Of a stretch of DNA of 64,000 nucleotides, positions 1 through 8,858 are shown piece by piece (position 1 is the stretch's first letter; the number at the start of each line of letters is the position of its first letter). A program made the position numbers and the translations under genes. Source of the stretch: Haloferula luteola (GTDB taxonomy: Bacteria > Verrucomicrobiota > Verrucomicrobiia > Verrucomicrobiales > Akkermansiaceae); assembly GCF_014201715.1 (NCBI RefSeq), contig NZ_JACHFD010000008.1:124001-188000 (forward strand), given 5' to 3'. The notes beneath the pieces were generated by a model, which was not told the origin of the DNA, searched no databases, and was given only the letters and a program-made list of their open reading frames with translations.

Positions 1-205
1 CGATGGCTCCATTTCAGGCATCGCCTTCATGCAGAATGCGAATGGCACGACCCTGAATGGTGGAGATCGACGGCTCATCGTTTTCAGTGATGAAAACCTC
101 ACGTCCTCCAATCTCCCCGGCCTCCTCGTGACCCAAGTTCCCGAGCCCTCAACGGCGATTCTTGGCCTCCTGGGATCCCTCGCCCTGCTGCGCCGCCGTC
201 GTTGA
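1..205 (+). CDS. PEP-CTERM sorting domain protein (C-terminal fragment)
   Basis: This is the 3' end of a gene entering from the left edge, read from base 2 to the TGA at 203-205. The visible 67 residues end in a PEP-CTERM tail: a VPEPST motif, a hydrophobic stretch (AILGLLGSLALL) and a terminal RRRR cluster. In known systems such tails are recognised by an exosortase, which processes secreted proteins into the extracellular matrix. The part upstream of the tail is too short to assign a function. The exosortase itself is not in this window. Confidence 0.85.
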   Translation, partial: DGSISGIAFMQNANGTTLNGGDRRLIVFSDENLTSSNLPGLLVTQVPEPSTAILGLLGSLALLRRRR

Positions 206-256
206 TGATTTCCCCCTAACATCGAAAACTGAATAGCAAAAAACAAGCCTCCATTT

Positions 257-2122
257 ATGAACTCAAAGTCCAACCTCATGGGTACCGCCTTCCGATCGGC
301 GGTCCTGATGTCCGCTCTTACCGGGATTTCCCACGCTCAAGCCGTCGCTGGCAGTGCTGGAGTCGATATGGGAGATACGGGCAATATCTACAATGCGCCC
401 TACATCAACTACCCGTCACTCTATCCAGGTAGCCTCGACTGGTCTTCGCCAAGTCTGCAGGGATTTATCGTTCCTGCCGCCCAATTGACGGGGATTGACA
501 CCTCGGGGAATGATATCAGCTACCTCGATCTCCTGCCGCTGCAATCGCAGTCCATGACGGTTGTGGACTCGACAGGTCCTGTGATCGCGATGACTGCAGG
601 TGCCAGCGCCGGAGACCCCGGTGTCATTCAGATTTACGATCCGGTGAGTGACTCGATGATTTCGGTGCTCTCCGTGGACAGTTCGGGCAATCCGACGGTG
701 GGTGGTTCTCCAGTGGTGACCAGCGCGAATGCGAGCACCTTGGGGGTTTCTCAATGGACGGATGCAGGAACTTACATCCACCCCAAAGACAATGACGCCA
801 CCACGGGTTTTGCTGTCGATAAAACTTCAGGATTCGCCAGAATCGGAAGTGGGGGTAGCATTACGGATCATGCTCTGTCGGTAGCGAGAAGTAGCGACGA
901 TCAGAATGCAAAATATGCGATTTATGCAGCAAATATATCTTCTGCTTCTTCCAATCAAAATACGACGAATGTCGGCGTTTATGCACGCCAACGTGTGAGT
1001 ATTGCGAGTGGAACTTCGAACTCCGGTTCTGGTATTTCGGTATTGGGTCTTGCCGAGATGGGTGGTGCTGGTACGATGAATGTTCTCAACGCCATCTATG
1101 GCGGAGTGGGAGCGCGATCTGCTGCGGAAACTGGGACGGTAAGTCTGGTTCGAGGTGTCTACGCAAATCCTGGGGTCGCAACGGGGCATAATGTGAAGTT
1201 CAGCTCAATCATTGGCGTTCAATCCACTCCAAGCAACTATGGTAGTCAAACGACCAGTACGATGTATGGGGGTTCGTTTGCTGTGCAGAGTTCTGGAACT
1301 CTATCCGGGGCAGTGACGACCGCGACAGGTTTGACAGTGTCAGTCGGTAATTCAAATTTCCCGAATCAAATCTCCACGGGCTACGCGATCAATGTTGGTC
1401 CGGTAGTTGCACAGGACTCATACGGTATCTATCAGACCTCGTACAATAATCAGAACTACTTGAATAGCCGCGTTGGAATAGGGGGGGTGGCTCCAGCTAT
1501 TTCTCAAGCCTATGTCTATAATTCTGGTTCGGAGTCATCGGTGGGTGTCGCAAGCGGTTCTTCAGCGCAGTGGGGTGTATACACCTTGGTGAATCCGAAC
1601 GTGAGTTTGTTGGCTGCGGCTTCCGCAGGCGCTAGAAATACCGGTGGTGCGTTCACTGCTAACTATCTGAATGAGACGGGAAGTCTCTCGACGCAAGTCG
1701 GCTCGGCCTCCTATGCAGGTACGCTATATACGGCGAATGCAGCAACGGTGAATGAAGTTACGGCTCTTTCCGGGATTGTTTACTCTCAGCAAGGGACCAT
1801 TGGGACGGCATATGGCTTGTATTTGGGTGCAAGTAGTGCGGTAACCGTTGGTGGAGTGACTTACTCTGGAACGATCACCAATAATTTTGGTGTATATCAA
1901 AGCGTTTCCGCACAGACCAACTACCTCGCGGGGAATATTGGTCTTGGGGTGATCGCTCCGACCACCCGTCTTGATCTTAATGGTCGAATGACCATTCGCC
2001 AGAGTTCTGCACCCACTGCAAATCCTCCGACTGGCTGGACGATGTGGGTCGATAGCTCAGGGGTGCTGAAGGCGACCTCTGCCAATGGAACGGTTGCGAC
2101 GTTGGCCACTCCCAATCCGTAG
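257..2122 (+). CDS. Secreted beta-rich, tail-fibre-like repeat protein
   Basis: This 621-residue protein has an N-terminal signal peptide (hydrophobic segment around residues 12-25, cleavage near AHAQA). It is rich in Ser, Gly, Thr, Ala, Asn and Tyr, as in beta-helical surface fibres. Two elements resemble the GIG...P...LDVNG motif seen in phage tail fibres and surface fibres: VGIGGVAPA near residue 407 and IGLGVIAPTTRLDLNG near 562. The last ~60 residues (Thr/Asn/Pro-rich, WTMWVD) resemble the end of a fibre tip. Repeated segments of the type YGxYQ/YGLYLG suggest stacked rungs. No enzyme motif was seen. It is followed by a strong hairpin. The function, probably adhesion or envelope display, is inferred. 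Confidence 0.75.
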   Translation: MNSKSNLMGTAFRSAVLMSALTGISHAQAVAGSAGVDMGDTGNIYNAPYINYPSLYPGSLDWSSPSLQGFIVPAAQLTGIDTSGNDISYLDLLPLQSQSMTVVDSTGPVIAMTAGASAGDPGVIQIYDPVSDSMISVLSVDSSGNPTVGGSPVVTSANASTLGVSQWTDAGTYIHPKDNDATTGFAVDKTSGFARIGSGGSITDHALSVARSSDDQNAKYAIYAANISSASSNQNTTNVGVYARQRVSIASGTSNSGSGISVLGLAEMGGAGTMNVLNAIYGGVGARSAAETGTVSLVRGVYANPGVATGHNVKFSSIIGVQSTPSNYGSQTTSTMYGGSFAVQSSGTLSGAVTTATGLTVSVGNSNFPNQISTGYAINVGPVVAQDSYGIYQTSYNNQNYLNSRVGIGGVAPAISQAYVYNSGSESSVGVASGSSAQWGVYTLVNPNVSLLAAASAGARNTGGAFTANYLNETGSLSTQVGSASYAGTLYTANAATVNEVTALSGIVYSQQGTIGTAYGLYLGASSAVTVGGVTYSGTITNNFGVYQSVSAQTNYLAGNIGLGVIAPTTRLDLNGRMTIRQSSAPTANPPTGWTMWVDSSGVLKATSANGTVATLATPNP

Positions 2123-2163
2123 TCGATGATGGGAATGGGGGAGAGTTGCTCCCCTGTTCACAT

Positions 2164-2206
2164 GAGGCCCCTTCTCTTTCGTAGAGCAAGGGAGGGGGCC
2201 TCTTCG
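2164..2206 (+). terminator. Hairpin terminator after the fibre-like gene
   Basis: A perfect 8-bp stem GAGGCCCC (2164-2171) pairs with GGGGCCTC (2195-2202). Inside it, CCTT/AAGG and CTCT/AGAG also pair around a TTCGT loop. The U-tract is poor, so termination strength is uncertain. Confidence 0.55.
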
Positions 2207-2242
2207 GTGGCTCGGCTGCCGATTTTTACCAACATTTGCGTT

Positions 2243-2248
2243 TATAAT
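2243..2248 (+). promoter_or_regulatory. Probable -10 box upstream of the small anchored protein gene
   Basis: A perfect TATAAT lies 20 bases before the ATG at 2269, in an AT-rich stretch just after the preceding terminator. The -35 region (about 2220-2225) is a poor match, and the leader would be only ~14 nt long. Confidence 0.4.
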
Positions 2249-2268
2249 TTGCAGTTTCGTTCCATGTT

Positions 2269-2871
2269 ATGAAGAGGTCACCTTTAATCTATTTTTCTGT
2301 GGCGTTGATCATTTTGGGAGGGGTCATCGCCGGTCGGTTGCACCGGGCAAACGCTGGGTCGAATGCTTCGAACGTCAGTGAGGGCTCTACAACCGAAACC
2401 CCAGCTTCTAGGCAGCGCCCATTAGGGATACCAGAGCTGACTCCTCCCCGTGCAGGGGAACGTCCTTTGGCAGCTGTTCGGCCGTCCCCATCCCAAGGGT
2501 CTTCCGCCGAGATTGCCGAGGTCGTTCTTCCTCCTGCTCCGGAATCGGTCGATGATTCAAGCTCTGTCCGAGAGCTAACAGCTTTTCGGCTAAAAGAGCG
2601 ACGTGATCACGGCGAACCTGTGACGAGGGAGATGGCGATGCACATTCCCAATGAAAGTGAGAACAATCGAGTGGCGCTATTGAATCGTGCTGCCGACCCG
2701 TGGGATCTTCCGGATGAAGAGGGTCTCACTCCTTCTCCTCCGCCGAGTCGTATGGATGTGTCGATACTCAATCCTCCTCGTCATGAGCAGGTAGAGGAAC
2801 CTGCGGAGCCGACAGAAATGACCCCCGAGATGCCACCTGCAGATGATGATTCGCAAGGGAATTCATTCTGA
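2269..2871 (+). CDS. Small N-terminally anchored, proline-rich hypothetical protein
   Basis: The 200-residue product starts with a short basic segment and one hydrophobic helix (residues ~5-22), which could be a signal anchor or signal peptide. The rest is low-complexity, rich in Pro, Glu, Ser and Ala and likely disordered, with no Cys pattern or catalytic motif. It sits between the fibre-like protein and the Sel1-repeat protein, all in the same direction. I do not recognise a family. The gene call rests on its own TATAAT box, the coding bias and the absence of a competing frame. Confidence 0.6.
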   Translation: MKRSPLIYFSVALIILGGVIAGRLHRANAGSNASNVSEGSTTETPASRQRPLGIPELTPPRAGERPLAAVRPSPSQGSSAEIAEVVLPPAPESVDDSSSVRELTAFRLKERRDHGEPVTREMAMHIPNESENNRVALLNRAADPWDLPDEEGLTPSPPPSRMDVSILNPPRHEQVEEPAEPTEMTPEMPPADDDSQGNSF

Positions 2872-2981
2872 ATCCATTTGAAAGCCGATCAAGATATATT
2901 GGATTGGGTATTATGGCGGGATCGGATCTAAGGCATATTGGGTTCGGTGATGGATGTGGTCAGTCAAATGGAAGTTTTGTT

Positions 2982-4601
2982 ATGTTTAAGGTGTCGCTCA
3001 AATCTCTTCTCCTTCCCACGATCGCCTTCATGGTGTTCAACCCCAAACTGGTCGTGGGAGGGGAACCCCAGCAAGGGCAGGGGGGCTCTTCCGAATCGTC
3101 GGTGGCCCGTGTTGTGCCTTTACCCCCTGCCCTTGCGCCTTCCTCTCTTCCCGCTGCCCCCGGGCTGTCGGCTTTAGGCACGGAGAACCTGCTGGTTCAG
3201 GAAGTCTCTCCATTGCTGGCTGAGGGCAAGATGGGAGAAGCGGCGGAAAAGGTGGCCCAGGCTGTCGAGAAGGGCAGTGCAGATGGACGATTCCTGGCGG
3301 GCTGGCTGGCCTCAACCGGAAAAGGAACATCAGATGGGAAGCCGGATTTTGTTCTGGCGGAGAAAGACTATCGAGCGGGGAAAGAGATGGGACATGAGGC
3401 ATGTTCGCTGAATCTTGCGATACTCCTCTTCGAGAGTCGGGATCCAGCGAAGATGAAGGAAGCCGCCGAGATCTTAAGGAAGCTCGTCGAGACGGATCCC
3501 AAGGAGGCTGGCTTTTGGTTGGGGCAAGCGTGGATGGCAGGAGTCGATTCCGAACCGGATTTTTCCAGTGCGATGGAACTTTGGTCGCATGCCGCTGAAG
3601 CGGGGAATGGGGATGCCTATCTCCATGAGGGTTTGGCATGGGCAGGACAATATGGGTTTCCGGCGCGAACGGATCTCCATAAGGCTGCGGCGGTCTGGAA
3701 AGCAGGAGCCGAGGCCGGGAATGCCGCCTGCGCCCTGCGACTTGGCCATCTGCTCTTGATCGATGCCCACGCTGCAGGGATGTCGGAGAATGATGCGGCG
3801 CGATGGATTCAGCAAGCGAGTGCCGGGTTGGAGGTGGAGGGGACTTATCTTTTGGCGGAACTCAAGCGCACTGGAGGAGGTGGTATCGAGGCGCGAGATC
3901 AGGAGGCTGCTGCGGGACTTTATCAATTGGCTGCCGAGGCGGGTTACGTTCCTGCCATGCTTCGACTGGCTCAAATGCTGGAGGAGGGGGATGGGGTGCC
4001 CAAAGATGAGGCAGGCGCGGTCTCCGCTCTCCAGGCCGCGGCCAGCCGGCGAAATCCAGAAGCCTACCGGAAGCTCGGCGTGATTCACCGAGATGGGAGC
4101 CATGGTCAGAAGGTGGATGAAGCATTGGCAGGGAAGGCTTTCCTCACGGGGGCGATTCTAGGAGATGCGATGTGTGGCCGCGAGCTTGGCAAGGCCTATC
4201 GAAAAGGTCAGCTCGGGTTTCTCCCGGACCCGGCGGCGGCGCGTGTGTGGCTTGAGCAATCGACACGAGCGGGGGATGCCCAGGCGGCCACCGAGTGGGC
4301 GGAGATGATGATGTATGGGGAGGTGCCAGGAGCTCAAATCGAGGCGATTCGTTCTCTTCTGGTGCAGGGCACTCAAGGGAAGGTGGCACGAGCGGGCCTC
4401 TTGTTTGGGATGCTGCTCGAAGATGGACGGATGTTGCAGCGGAACCCCGTGACCGCCTTGGCGTGGTATCGATGGGCGGAAGCTGCGGGCGACCCCGATG
4501 CCCATGCCAGGGCCGAGAAGCTTCAGAGTTCGATGAACAAAGACGACGTGGAGGCCGCCGTGAAACTCTCAGCAGAGCTGAAGGAGCCGTCGAGCGGTTG
4601 A
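2982..4601 (+). CDS. Secreted Sel1-like (TPR-related) repeat protein
   Basis: The ATG at 2982 is chosen because the product (539 aa) then begins with a typical signal peptide (MFKVSLKSLLLPTIAF). An in-frame ATG at 2904 would add 26 hydrophilic residues. After a Pro/Ser linker, most of the protein consists of alpha-helical units of the Sel1 type, with recurring A-x-G/A-L-Y-x-x-A-A-E-A-G and A-x-x-W-x-x-A-A-E-A-G-x-x-x-A patterns (for example YQLAAEAGYVPAMLRLAQML and WYRWAEAAGDPDAHARA). Sel1 repeats generally mediate protein-protein contacts, and no enzymatic domain is present. The specific partner is unknown. Confidence 0.8.
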   Translation: MFKVSLKSLLLPTIAFMVFNPKLVVGGEPQQGQGGSSESSVARVVPLPPALAPSSLPAAPGLSALGTENLLVQEVSPLLAEGKMGEAAEKVAQAVEKGSADGRFLAGWLASTGKGTSDGKPDFVLAEKDYRAGKEMGHEACSLNLAILLFESRDPAKMKEAAEILRKLVETDPKEAGFWLGQAWMAGVDSEPDFSSAMELWSHAAEAGNGDAYLHEGLAWAGQYGFPARTDLHKAAAVWKAGAEAGNAACALRLGHLLLIDAHAAGMSENDAARWIQQASAGLEVEGTYLLAELKRTGGGGIEARDQEAAAGLYQLAAEAGYVPAMLRLAQMLEEGDGVPKDEAGAVSALQAAASRRNPEAYRKLGVIHRDGSHGQKVDEALAGKAFLTGAILGDAMCGRELGKAYRKGQLGFLPDPAAARVWLEQSTRAGDAQAATEWAEMMMYGEVPGAQIEAIRSLLVQGTQGKVARAGLLFGMLLEDGRMLQRNPVTALAWYRWAEAAGDPDAHARAEKLQSSMNKDDVEAAVKLSAELKEPSSG

Positions 4602-4658
4602 TGCCTTTCCCGAAGTCCCACCCCCCCCTTTGATTGATTTTACCCTTACACCACAAAA

Positions 4659-4991
4659 ATGAATGCATCGATTTCCCCTGGATCGGTTCGAGATCGCGTT
4701 TCGGCGCGAAGGTTGAATGAAATGGTTCGGAGAAACCCCCGGTTCGGATCGTGGGTCATCAACGGATCGCCAGCGATCTCGGACGCGAATCCCACGATGG
4801 CCCTGGAGTTGGTCCTTAGAGGGGACGAACCTGTTGGCTTCTCGGGTCGACGCGTTCTTGGGGTCATGGGTGGATTTTGGGAGGTGACCTGGCGCCTTGG
4901 CGTTCGGTCGCCTGACCGGTGGATATCATGGCATCGGAGACTTCGACGCCGAGATCGACGAGAGGAGAAGGAGGGCCGCGGAGAGGTTTGA
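4659..4991 (+). CDS. Possible small basic protein, uncertain
   Basis: An ATG-started reading frame of 110 codons fills most of the 409-base gap between the Sel1-repeat gene and the next PEP-CTERM gene. It is Arg-rich with no signal peptide and no recognised motif. Its C-terminal third runs through Arg-heavy codons as expected of random GC-rich sequence. It could be a real small gene or simply an open frame in a long leader. Apart from this frame I see nothing in 4602-5010. Confidence 0.25.
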   Translation: MNASISPGSVRDRVSARRLNEMVRRNPRFGSWVINGSPAISDANPTMALELVLRGDEPVGFSGRRVLGVMGGFWEVTWRLGVRSPDRWISWHRRLRRRDRREEKEGRGEV

Positions 4992-5010
4992 ATTCCACCG
5001 ATCTCCTGTG

Positions 5011-6210
5011 ATGAAGGCCCTATTGGCACTTCTCGTCGGTTGTGGGGGGTGGGTCGAAGCGCAATGCGTTCCCAGGCAGGTCATGATGGGTTGTGATGTC
5101 AATATGAGAGAGCTTGGAGTGGCCGCCGAAACGGCAAGGCCACCGAAGAGGTGGGTGACATCGGGGCACCGGAACGGACGTCTCATGGAGGAACGGACGA
5201 TTTCGGGTGGGTCTTTTGAGGATGGGACGTCGAAGTCCTGGGGTTGGCCGAAGCTCAGGAGCGCTTGGCTCCCGTTCATGGATGAAGTCGTCGAAGGGGA
5301 TCGCGAACGATTCGTTGTTTCTGCGCTCCCGGAAGTGGTGGGTTACTGGGTCATTGGGAGCTCACTCGGAGATTCGGTTGGGGATTCGGAAGGACGGTGG
5401 ATGGAGTCTGTGAGTTATTTTGCGATGAGTCGCGCCGCATGGCGGGGACAACCGCCGATGGGATCGGATCTGCAGCGTGGTTCACTCTTGGGATCTCAAT
5501 GGGATGAAACCTCCGATGGGGTGATTTGTGTCCCGGTGGTGGATCGGAGTCTCTTCCGGGATTTTTGGGGGACGATAGAGCCTGCCATTTTCAGCTTCAT
5601 GACCTCAGGAGATCTTCCCTCCATCTCCTCGATGGAGCCGACCGAAGATGCCTTGAGCGGCCACCGTCTCGGTGAGATCCCGGTGGATGGCGAGCCGCCA
5701 TGGATCGTCGAGGAGGATGCGGGTTTTGAGTTGGGTTCTCTATCCGCCCGGGGGAGGAGCGGTGAGGATGGCGAAGAAGAGGTCACTCAACGGAACCGTG
5801 AAACGTGGTCCTTCGAGATTCCTGAGGATTTGGCGTTGGATCGCCTCATGGATTTTCCGTTCGGATTTCGTCCTCCGGTGGAGAACCATGGGATGACTTT
5901 TGAGGAGAAGCCGGAGCGACATTTTGCCCTCCCCCAAGAGCAACCCAGCGGGGTGGTTTCGTTGGCCGACTTGTGGGAAGTGGAAGAGAGTTCGAGATCA
6001 CTTCTTGAGGATGAGTCCAGCTCGGCGGAGAAGTGGAAGCAGCGGTCGGTGGTGGTGTGGGAAGGCGCGAATTCTCGACGGGTGTTATTGAGCAACGGTG
6101 ATGTGGGGGTTTCCACGGTTCCGGAGCCTCGGGTCGTGGTGATGGTGGGGGTGGCCGCCGTCTGGGGAGCGGGGAGACGGCGAAGGGCATCCAACTTGAA
6201 AGGAAGATGA
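5011..6210 (+). CDS. PEP-CTERM sorting domain protein
   Basis: The ATG at 5011 gives a 399-residue protein beginning with a signal peptide (MKALLALLVGCGGWVEA). It ends in a PEP-CTERM tail: VPEP, a hydrophobic stretch (VVVMVGVAAVWGAG) and RRRR, followed by a short extension. The long middle part is acidic, rich in Glu, Ser, Trp and Gly, and matches no domain I recognise. The tail predicts export and exosortase-dependent sorting. The stop codon overlaps the start of the next gene (ATGA at 6207-6210), so the two are translationally coupled. A TTG-initiated longer form from 4897 is possible but would bury the signal peptide. Confidence 0.75.
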   Translation: MKALLALLVGCGGWVEAQCVPRQVMMGCDVNMRELGVAAETARPPKRWVTSGHRNGRLMEERTISGGSFEDGTSKSWGWPKLRSAWLPFMDEVVEGDRERFVVSALPEVVGYWVIGSSLGDSVGDSEGRWMESVSYFAMSRAAWRGQPPMGSDLQRGSLLGSQWDETSDGVICVPVVDRSLFRDFWGTIEPAIFSFMTSGDLPSISSMEPTEDALSGHRLGEIPVDGEPPWIVEEDAGFELGSLSARGRSGEDGEEEVTQRNRETWSFEIPEDLALDRLMDFPFGFRPPVENHGMTFEEKPERHFALPQEQPSGVVSLADLWEVEESSRSLLEDESSSAEKWKQRSVVVWEGANSRRVLLSNGDVGVSTVPEPRVVVMVGVAAVWGAGRRRRASNLKGR

Positions 6211-7589
6211 ACACGGAAGATTTGATCCATTTTCAATGTCCGGCATGTGGTCATGCTCTGACCTCTCCGCATTATGGAGAAGAAGGGCCTTGCCCGATTT
6301 GTGGAGGCCGAGTGGTGGCTCCAAGTGAGCCGGTGCCGGGAAGGAGTTCGATGGATGGGTTTACTTTTCTGTCGGGGAGGGCCGGCCGTCTTGAAGCGCG
6401 ACCTGATCGATCGCGAGTCACCTTGGAGCATCGAAATTCACCCGTGCCTCCATCGCCCATGGCGGAGGAAGAGCTGGCAGGGAATGAAGAAGTCCACGAG
6501 ATGGGAAAGTGGAGTCGCACGGGGATTCAAAACTTCATCCCTCTCGGCGCGGTCTCTCGGAAAGAGGAGGCCTCCGAGCGCAATCGGAAGAGAGACCCGG
6601 AGGGAGGGCTATCGAAATGGGTTTGGTTGGGAGGAGGGCTGGGTGTGTTGGCAGTGGCCGCGTTGTTTCTGGGATCCCTGGGTTGGCGGCAATCTCGGGT
6701 GATTGCGGAGGAGACGGAGATCACTCCGAACCTGTCGTTTGATGATTTTGTCGTTGCTCATGAGTCGTTGAAAAGGGAGGCCGCGGAAAGCTTCGCGAGA
6801 TTCTTGGCAGAGGAAGACGCCTTGGGAAAATGTCGGTGGCTCTTGGGCGAGACTCGGCGTTTGCAGGAGTTGGAGGACTATTTGGAGAGTGGTGGTCGTT
6901 TTCCTGTGGTGACGGAGGGGGACCAGTTTCATTTGTCGCCGATGGTATTGCCGGACCTGAAGAAGGGGTATCTGGCGATTCAGTATGTCCCGGTGGAACT
7001 TGTCGAATTGAGTTTGGAGAAGCCGATTCTTCCCTCGGAGGTGTCTTCGGGTGCAGAGGCTCCAGGGTTTTTGGAGGAGGCGACAATGGCTTCGGTGACG
7101 GTGCAACAAGGACGACCGAATCGCGCCGCATTGCTGGTCTATCAGCGGAGAGGTGAGAGACTGCTCCTCGATTGGGAGATCTTCTTTCAGACATGGAATC
7201 GCCGATTGGCGGCGTTTCGTGATGGGGATCTGGGGGACGGGCCGATGCGTTTTTGTGTCTTGGTTTCGGAAGATGTGGCGGTGAGTGCGAATGGCGAGAC
7301 GCGGGCCAATTCCATCTTCCGCATTGAGGACCCCGTCCACGAAGCGGACCATGTGCGGGTCGAGATGATGTCATTCGACCCCTCTTTGGGGCCGATGCGG
7401 CCGGTCACGACGGGCCAGAATGTCACGGACCCTTTGGAGATGGCAAAGCCACGTGCCGCTACGCTCGATTTGAAGAGGGATCCCAAGTCCGGAAAAGTCG
7501 TGATTGCTCGATTCGTGGGATGGGGAATTTCCGGGTTTGGAGATGGCGTGGATCAGTATGCGGAGGGAGGAGTTCGCGAGGACGGATGA
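6207..7589 (+). CDS. Zinc-ribbon, single-pass membrane protein of unknown function
   Basis: The 460-residue product opens with a zinc-ribbon: CPACG near residue 11 and CPICGG near residue 29 supply four Cys. A ~110-residue polar linker follows, then a transmembrane helix (about 148-168, VWLGGGLGVLAVAALFLGSLGW). The remaining ~290 residues would lie on the far side of the membrane. The topology suggests a cytoplasmic metal-binding head linked to an extracytoplasmic domain. Both ends overlap neighbours by ATGA, so it lies in a coupled trio with the PEP-CTERM gene and a XylR-like regulator. Its function is not known. Confidence 0.75.
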   Translation: MNTEDLIHFQCPACGHALTSPHYGEEGPCPICGGRVVAPSEPVPGRSSMDGFTFLSGRAGRLEARPDRSRVTLEHRNSPVPPSPMAEEELAGNEEVHEMGKWSRTGIQNFIPLGAVSRKEEASERNRKRDPEGGLSKWVWLGGGLGVLAVAALFLGSLGWRQSRVIAEETEITPNLSFDDFVVAHESLKREAAESFARFLAEEDALGKCRWLLGETRRLQELEDYLESGGRFPVVTEGDQFHLSPMVLPDLKKGYLAIQYVPVELVELSLEKPILPSEVSSGAEAPGFLEEATMASVTVQQGRPNRAALLVYQRRGERLLLDWEIFFQTWNRRLAAFRDGDLGDGPMRFCVLVSEDVAVSANGETRANSIFRIEDPVHEADHVRVEMMSFDPSLGPMRPVTTGQNVTDPLEMAKPRAATLDLKRDPKSGKVVIARFVGWGISGFGDGVDQYAEGGVREDG

Positions 7590-8797
7590 AGCAACGGAGA
7601 AAAGGGGTTCGCTTGGCTGCCGCTCGCAGGGATCGCCAGGCAAACCAGAAGAGCGCGATGCGCTTGGCCGTGGTGGTGAGCGATGCGCATCTGGGGAGTC
7701 GAAGAGAATTCTGCGATGCCGTCCGCGATGCGGCGTCGGGTGAGCCGGGTGTTCGGGTCTATGAGCTGACCCCGAAGTCATGGAGACATCTCAGAGGAGG
7801 CGGCCTTGAGCCACTCGATGGAATCATTGCCTGGGTGGGCAGCAATGATGAGGAGATGGTGGACGTATGGCGCTCGGGGATCCCGGTGGTTCATTGTGGA
7901 CGGGGCTTCGAGGGGCGAGTGCCGACGATTCGTGCCGATGGAGGAGACGAATTGTTGGGCAGGTTTTTAGAGGAGTTTGGAGCGGAGGCGGTAGCGATCG
8001 TCACGAGTCGAGAGGCGGATGCGAGCCACCTTCGGGGTCCGCATTTTGAGAAGTTCTCGGCGGTCTTTTCGGGCGTTAGAATCGATCCAAGTCTTGAGAA
8101 GGAGGCATTGTGGAGCTTGGCGGAGGAGCCGGAGTTGGATGCATTTTTGAGGTCATTGCCCAAGCCCTGCCTGATTCAAGGTGTGCATGATGAAATGGCC
8201 GTCATGATCTGGAAGCGGTCCGTGATGCTGGGATTTCAGGTGCCAGCGGAGGTGGCGGTGTGTGGATGGGGCGACCATGCTGTGGGCCAGGCGGCGGCGG
8301 CGGGGTTGTCCACGGTTCGGATGGATGTGCGACGGCTGGGCGATGAAGCGGTCCAGTACCTGATGGCCCATTTGAGGGGGAGGCGGCTTTTGGATGAGGC
8401 GATGGAAGTTCGGATTCCCGGGTTGGTTTCGGTGATCGAACGTCGATCCACGGGGGGGAGGATGACGCCCCTTCGGGAGTTCGCCGAGATCCGGAGATGG
8501 CTGAAGGCTTACCCAGATGGGGGGGTGACGGTGGAGGCGATGATCGCGAGTAGTTCGATTCCACGGGTGCGCTTTTACCAGGCATTCATGGCGACCTTTG
8601 GGACTTCACCGGGGAAGGCGATTCGTCATTCAAAGCTCGCGAAAGCCAAGCGGCTCCTTCAATCTCATGAACTCTCGATGGCGGAAATTTCCAATCGATG
8701 TGGATTCTCCGCTGAAGGAGATTTCGCGAAGTTCTTCAAACGCGAAGTGGGTTGGGGGCCGGCGGAGTGGAGAAGAGAGAATTCGGAGATTTGCTAG
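7586..8797 (+). CDS. XylR-like AraC-family transcriptional regulator with LacI-type sensor
   Basis: The ATG at 7586 overlaps the preceding stop codon; an internal ATG at 7658 (MRLAVVV) is an alternative start. The N-terminal ~280 residues resemble a periplasmic-binding/LacI-type ligand domain: an alternating hydrophobic fold with GIIAWVG, GIPVVHCGR, a CGWGDHAVG segment and AAAGLSTVRMD. The C-terminal ~100 residues form an AraC-type double helix-turn-helix (GTSPGKAIRHSKLAKAKRLL, then MAEISNRCGFSAEGDFAKFFKREVGWGPAEWR). Family members bind sugars or related ligands and activate nearby genes. Here the regulator is translationally coupled to two envelope-protein genes rather than to sugar catabolism. 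Confidence 0.88.
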   Translation: MKQRRKGVRLAAARRDRQANQKSAMRLAVVVSDAHLGSRREFCDAVRDAASGEPGVRVYELTPKSWRHLRGGGLEPLDGIIAWVGSNDEEMVDVWRSGIPVVHCGRGFEGRVPTIRADGGDELLGRFLEEFGAEAVAIVTSREADASHLRGPHFEKFSAVFSGVRIDPSLEKEALWSLAEEPELDAFLRSLPKPCLIQGVHDEMAVMIWKRSVMLGFQVPAEVAVCGWGDHAVGQAAAAGLSTVRMDVRRLGDEAVQYLMAHLRGRRLLDEAMEVRIPGLVSVIERRSTGGRMTPLREFAEIRRWLKAYPDGGVTVEAMIASSSIPRVRFYQAFMATFGTSPGKAIRHSKLAKAKRLLQSHELSMAEISNRCGFSAEGDFAKFFKREVGWGPAEWRRENSEIC

Positions 8798-8833
8798 AAC
8801 GCCGGCACGAAAAGGGCCCGTTGGGGAAGCTTG

Positions 8834-8858
8834 AAGGGGGGCGGAATTCCCCCCTTTT
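8834..8858 (+). terminator. Rho-independent terminator after the regulator gene
   Basis: GGGGGG (8836-8841) pairs with CCCCCC (8849-8854) across a 7-base loop, extended by AA/TT and followed by TTTT. It lies 37 bases after the regulator stop codon and closes the three-gene unit. Confidence 0.75.
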
